A DNA stretch of 64,000 nucleotides from the NCBI GenBank assembly GCA_963691905.1, contig OY829892.1:310001-374000 (forward strand), read 5' to 3'. Of the stretch, positions 62,315 to 64,000 are shown piece by piece. The DNA is from QGON01 sp963691905 (GTDB lineage: Bacteria > Pseudomonadota > Gammaproteobacteria > Chromatiales > Chromatiaceae). The first letter of the stretch is position 1, and each line of letters opens with the position of its first letter. The notes under the pieces were generated by a model that was not told where the DNA came from, ran no database searches, and saw only the letters and a list, made by a program, of their open reading frames with translations. A program made the translations under genes and the position numbers.

Positions 62315-64000
62315 ATGCCTAAACCCGGAGAACATAAAACCGTCCAGGCCCGCATTCTCAAGTATGCTGAGACTATTGGCTGGGCCTTTGTGCCCCGTGA
62401 GGAAGCCGAGCAGCGGCGCGGTTTTGATCCGGAAGCATCCCTTAAGGAGAGGGCAAAGGGTGTATCTCTCTTTTTCGATGATCAGCTCGATGCCAGGATA
62501 CGGGAATTCAACCCACGCTATGCAGAGGCCGAGGGCGCACTGCTCGGCAAATTCCGCCATCTCCACAGCGATATCTACGGCAACCGGGAGTTCGTCGAAC
62601 ACCTGCGCAACCGGGGCAAGTTCTTCGACCATGAGGAGAACCGCGAGCGTGATCTGATCCTGATCGATTACGAGAGCCCTGAGAATAACGTCTTTGAAGT
62701 TACCGAGGAGTTTGCCTTTCATAACGGACACTACGGCGTCCGCGAGGATGTGGTTTTCCTGATCAACGGCATCCCGGTGCTGGTGATCGAGTGCAAAAAT
62801 GCCAACAAGGATGAGGCGATTGCCTTGGGGGTGGACCAGATTCGACGTTACCACCGCGAGACACCTGAGCTGTTTGTGCCCGAGCAGCTCTTCACTGCCA
62901 CCGATGCCATCGGCTTTTCCTATGGGGTGACCTGGAATATGGTGCGCCGCAACATCTTCAACTGGAAGGATGAAGAGGTGGGTAAGCTGGAGGCCAAGGT
63001 GAAGAGCTTCTGCGCCATCCCGCAGGTGCTTGGCTTTTTGAAAAACTACATCGTCTTCGCCGAGAAGGACGAGGAGCTCAACAAGTACATCCTGCGCCAG
63101 CATCAGACCGGCGCGGTGCAGCAGGTGGTCAACCGTGCCCTCGATGTGGGACGCACCCGTGGTCTTGTCTGGCACACCCAGGGCAGCGGCAAGACCTTTA
63201 CCATGATCAAGGCAGCGGAGATGCTGTTTCGTGCGCCGGAGGCAGATAAACCGACGGTATTGCTGATGATCGACCGTAACGAGCTGGAAGACCAGATGCT
63301 CAAAAACCTGGCCGCGCTGGGGCTGGGTAACCTGGAACACGCCAGCAGCATCCGTCGGCTCAACAAGCTGCTGAAGGATGACTATCGCGGCATCATCGTG
63401 ACCATGATCCACAAATTCCGCGACATGCCCGCAGATCTCAATACGCGCTCAAACATCTATGTTCTGATCGACGAGGCCCACCGTACTACCAGCGGAGATT
63501 TGGGTAACTTTCTGATGGCCGGTCTGCCGAATGCCAGCTACATCGGCTTTACCGGCACCCCGGTGGACAAGACCGCCTATGGGCGCGGCACCTTTAAGAC
63601 CTTCGGCTGCGAGGATGACAGGGGCTATCTGCACAAGTATTCCATTGCAGACAGCATCGAGGATGGTACCACCCTGCCGCTCTACTACAACCTAGCGCCT
63701 AACGAGATGCTGGTGCCGCACGAAACACTGGACAAGGAGTTCCTGTCGCTGGCTGAGGCCGAAGGTGTCGCAGACATCGAGGAGCTGAACAAGATCCTCG
63801 AACGAGCAGTGAACCTGAAAAATTTCCTCAAGGGCAAGGATCGCATCAGGCAGGTGGCGCAGTATGTGGCGGAGCACTATCGGCAAAATGTAGAACCGCT
63901 CGGCTACAAGGCATTTCTGGTTGGTGTCGACCGTGAAGCCTGTGCATATTACAAGCACGCACTGGATGAATTCCTGCCGCCTGAGTATTCCGAGGTCGTG
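62315..64000 (+). CDS. hsdR: Type I restriction endonuclease subunit HsdR (3' end outside window)
   Basis: 562 codons are visible with no stop before the window ends; full-length HsdR is about 1000. Endonuclease domain with VLVIECKNA (Glu159, Lys161) and the earlier Asp in REDVVF; helicase with Walker A WHTQGSGKTFTMIKAA (about 287-294) and DEAH box VLIDEAHRTTSGDLG (about 386), then FTGTPVDKTAYGRG. It translocates and cuts unmodified DNA with HsdM/HsdS. Start two bases after the Fic stop. Confidence 0.95.
   Translation, partial: MPKPGEHKTVQARILKYAETIGWAFVPREEAEQRRGFDPEASLKERAKGVSLFFDDQLDARIREFNPRYAEAEGALLGKFRHLHSDIYGNREFVEHLRNRGKFFDHEENRERDLILIDYESPENNVFEVTEEFAFHNGHYGVREDVVFLINGIPVLVIECKNANKDEAIALGVDQIRRYHRETPELFVPEQLFTATDAIGFSYGVTWNMVRRNIFNWKDEEVGKLEAKVKSFCAIPQVLGFLKNYIVFAEKDEELNKYILRQHQTGAVQQVVNRALDVGRTRGLVWHTQGSGKTFTMIKAAEMLFRAPEADKPTVLLMIDRNELEDQMLKNLAALGLGNLEHASSIRRLNKLLKDDYRGIIVTMIHKFRDMPADLNTRSNIYVLIDEAHRTTSGDLGNFLMAGLPNASYIGFTGTPVDKTAYGRGTFKTFGCEDDRGYLHKYSIADSIEDGTTLPLYYNLAPNEMLVPHETLDKEFLSLAEAEGVADIEELNKILERAVNLKNFLKGKDRIRQVAQYVAEHYRQNVEPLGYKAFLVGVDREACAYYKHALDEFLPPEYSEVV

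Noticed and set aside
62261..63412. 383-codon minus-strand ORF over fic end and hsdR
   Set aside because: Lies entirely against the clear HsdR frame carrying Walker A and DEAH motifs; no recognisable domain on the minus strand.

Overview
The window looks like a chromosomal segment of a free-living or symbiotic gammaproteobacterium of moderate GC content. I infer something near the Chromatiales or sulfur-oxidiser-like groups, but no marker here fixes the genus. The basis is conserved gammaproteobacterial gene order. One block is gshB-tonB-yqgE-ruvX-pyrR-pyrB-pyrC' beside pilG, as around PA0402-PA0408 of Pseudomonas aeruginosa. The other is tsaD divergent from rpsU-yqeY-dnaG-rpoD, followed by a tRNA-Ile2(CAU), as in E. 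coli.

Layout. 1-9.6 kb: the 5' part of pilG, a periplasmic rhodanese, a small secreted protein, then a co-directional run gshB, apbE, a TonB protein, yqgE, ruvX and a tightly overlapping pyrimidine operon (pyrR, pyrB, a dihydroorotase-like pyrC' without its HxH zinc site, and a PyrK-type iron-sulfur flavoprotein). 9.8-19.7 kb: a signalling block. An HDOD-GAF histidine kinase pairs with a REC-PAS-GGDEF-EAL regulator, bolA and a thioredoxin-fold protein follow, and an opposite-strand pair encodes a hybrid kinase and an Hpt-REC-GGDEF protein whose receiver has Asn in place of the phospho-acceptor Asp. 20-23.5 kb: recQ and an alanine/sodium symporter whose 3' end runs into a palindromic repeat. 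24-29.6 kb: a TRAP transporter set (TatT, DctP, cupin, DctQ, DctM) convergent with an EamA exporter that has a terminator in its leader. 29.7-35.8 kb: a probable sigma-28 promoter, a chemoreceptor remnant, an intact CZB chemoreceptor, a c-type-haem GGDEF-EAL protein, and adk. 36-40.7 kb: a Sel1-like protein, a von Willebrand A protein resembling the non-kinase part of PpkA, and a TagT/TagS-like ABC transporter. 40.7-52.9 kb: two MITE-like elements, housekeeping genes (relA, DUF1015, folK, folB, plsY, tsaD, rpsU, yqeY, dnaG, rpoD) and a strong candidate for an RsmY/RsmZ-type regulatory RNA between DUF1015 and folK.

53-64 kb: a defence island immediately 3' of the tRNA. It holds a decayed Abi_2 gene and a type I restriction-modification locus (hsdM, hsdS, hsdR) interleaved with rhuM, a 33-codon coupled ORF, a SIR2-HerA antiphage pair and a Fic-family protein with a degenerate Fic motif. 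hsdR runs off the window end.

How the parts fit: at least three c-di-GMP proteins, two large kinases, a chemoreceptor, PilG and a GacA-box-preceded RNA indicate a lifestyle switching between motility and attachment. The right end is a compact multi-layer phage defence locus. No integrase, complete insertion sequence, rRNA or CRISPR array was seen.
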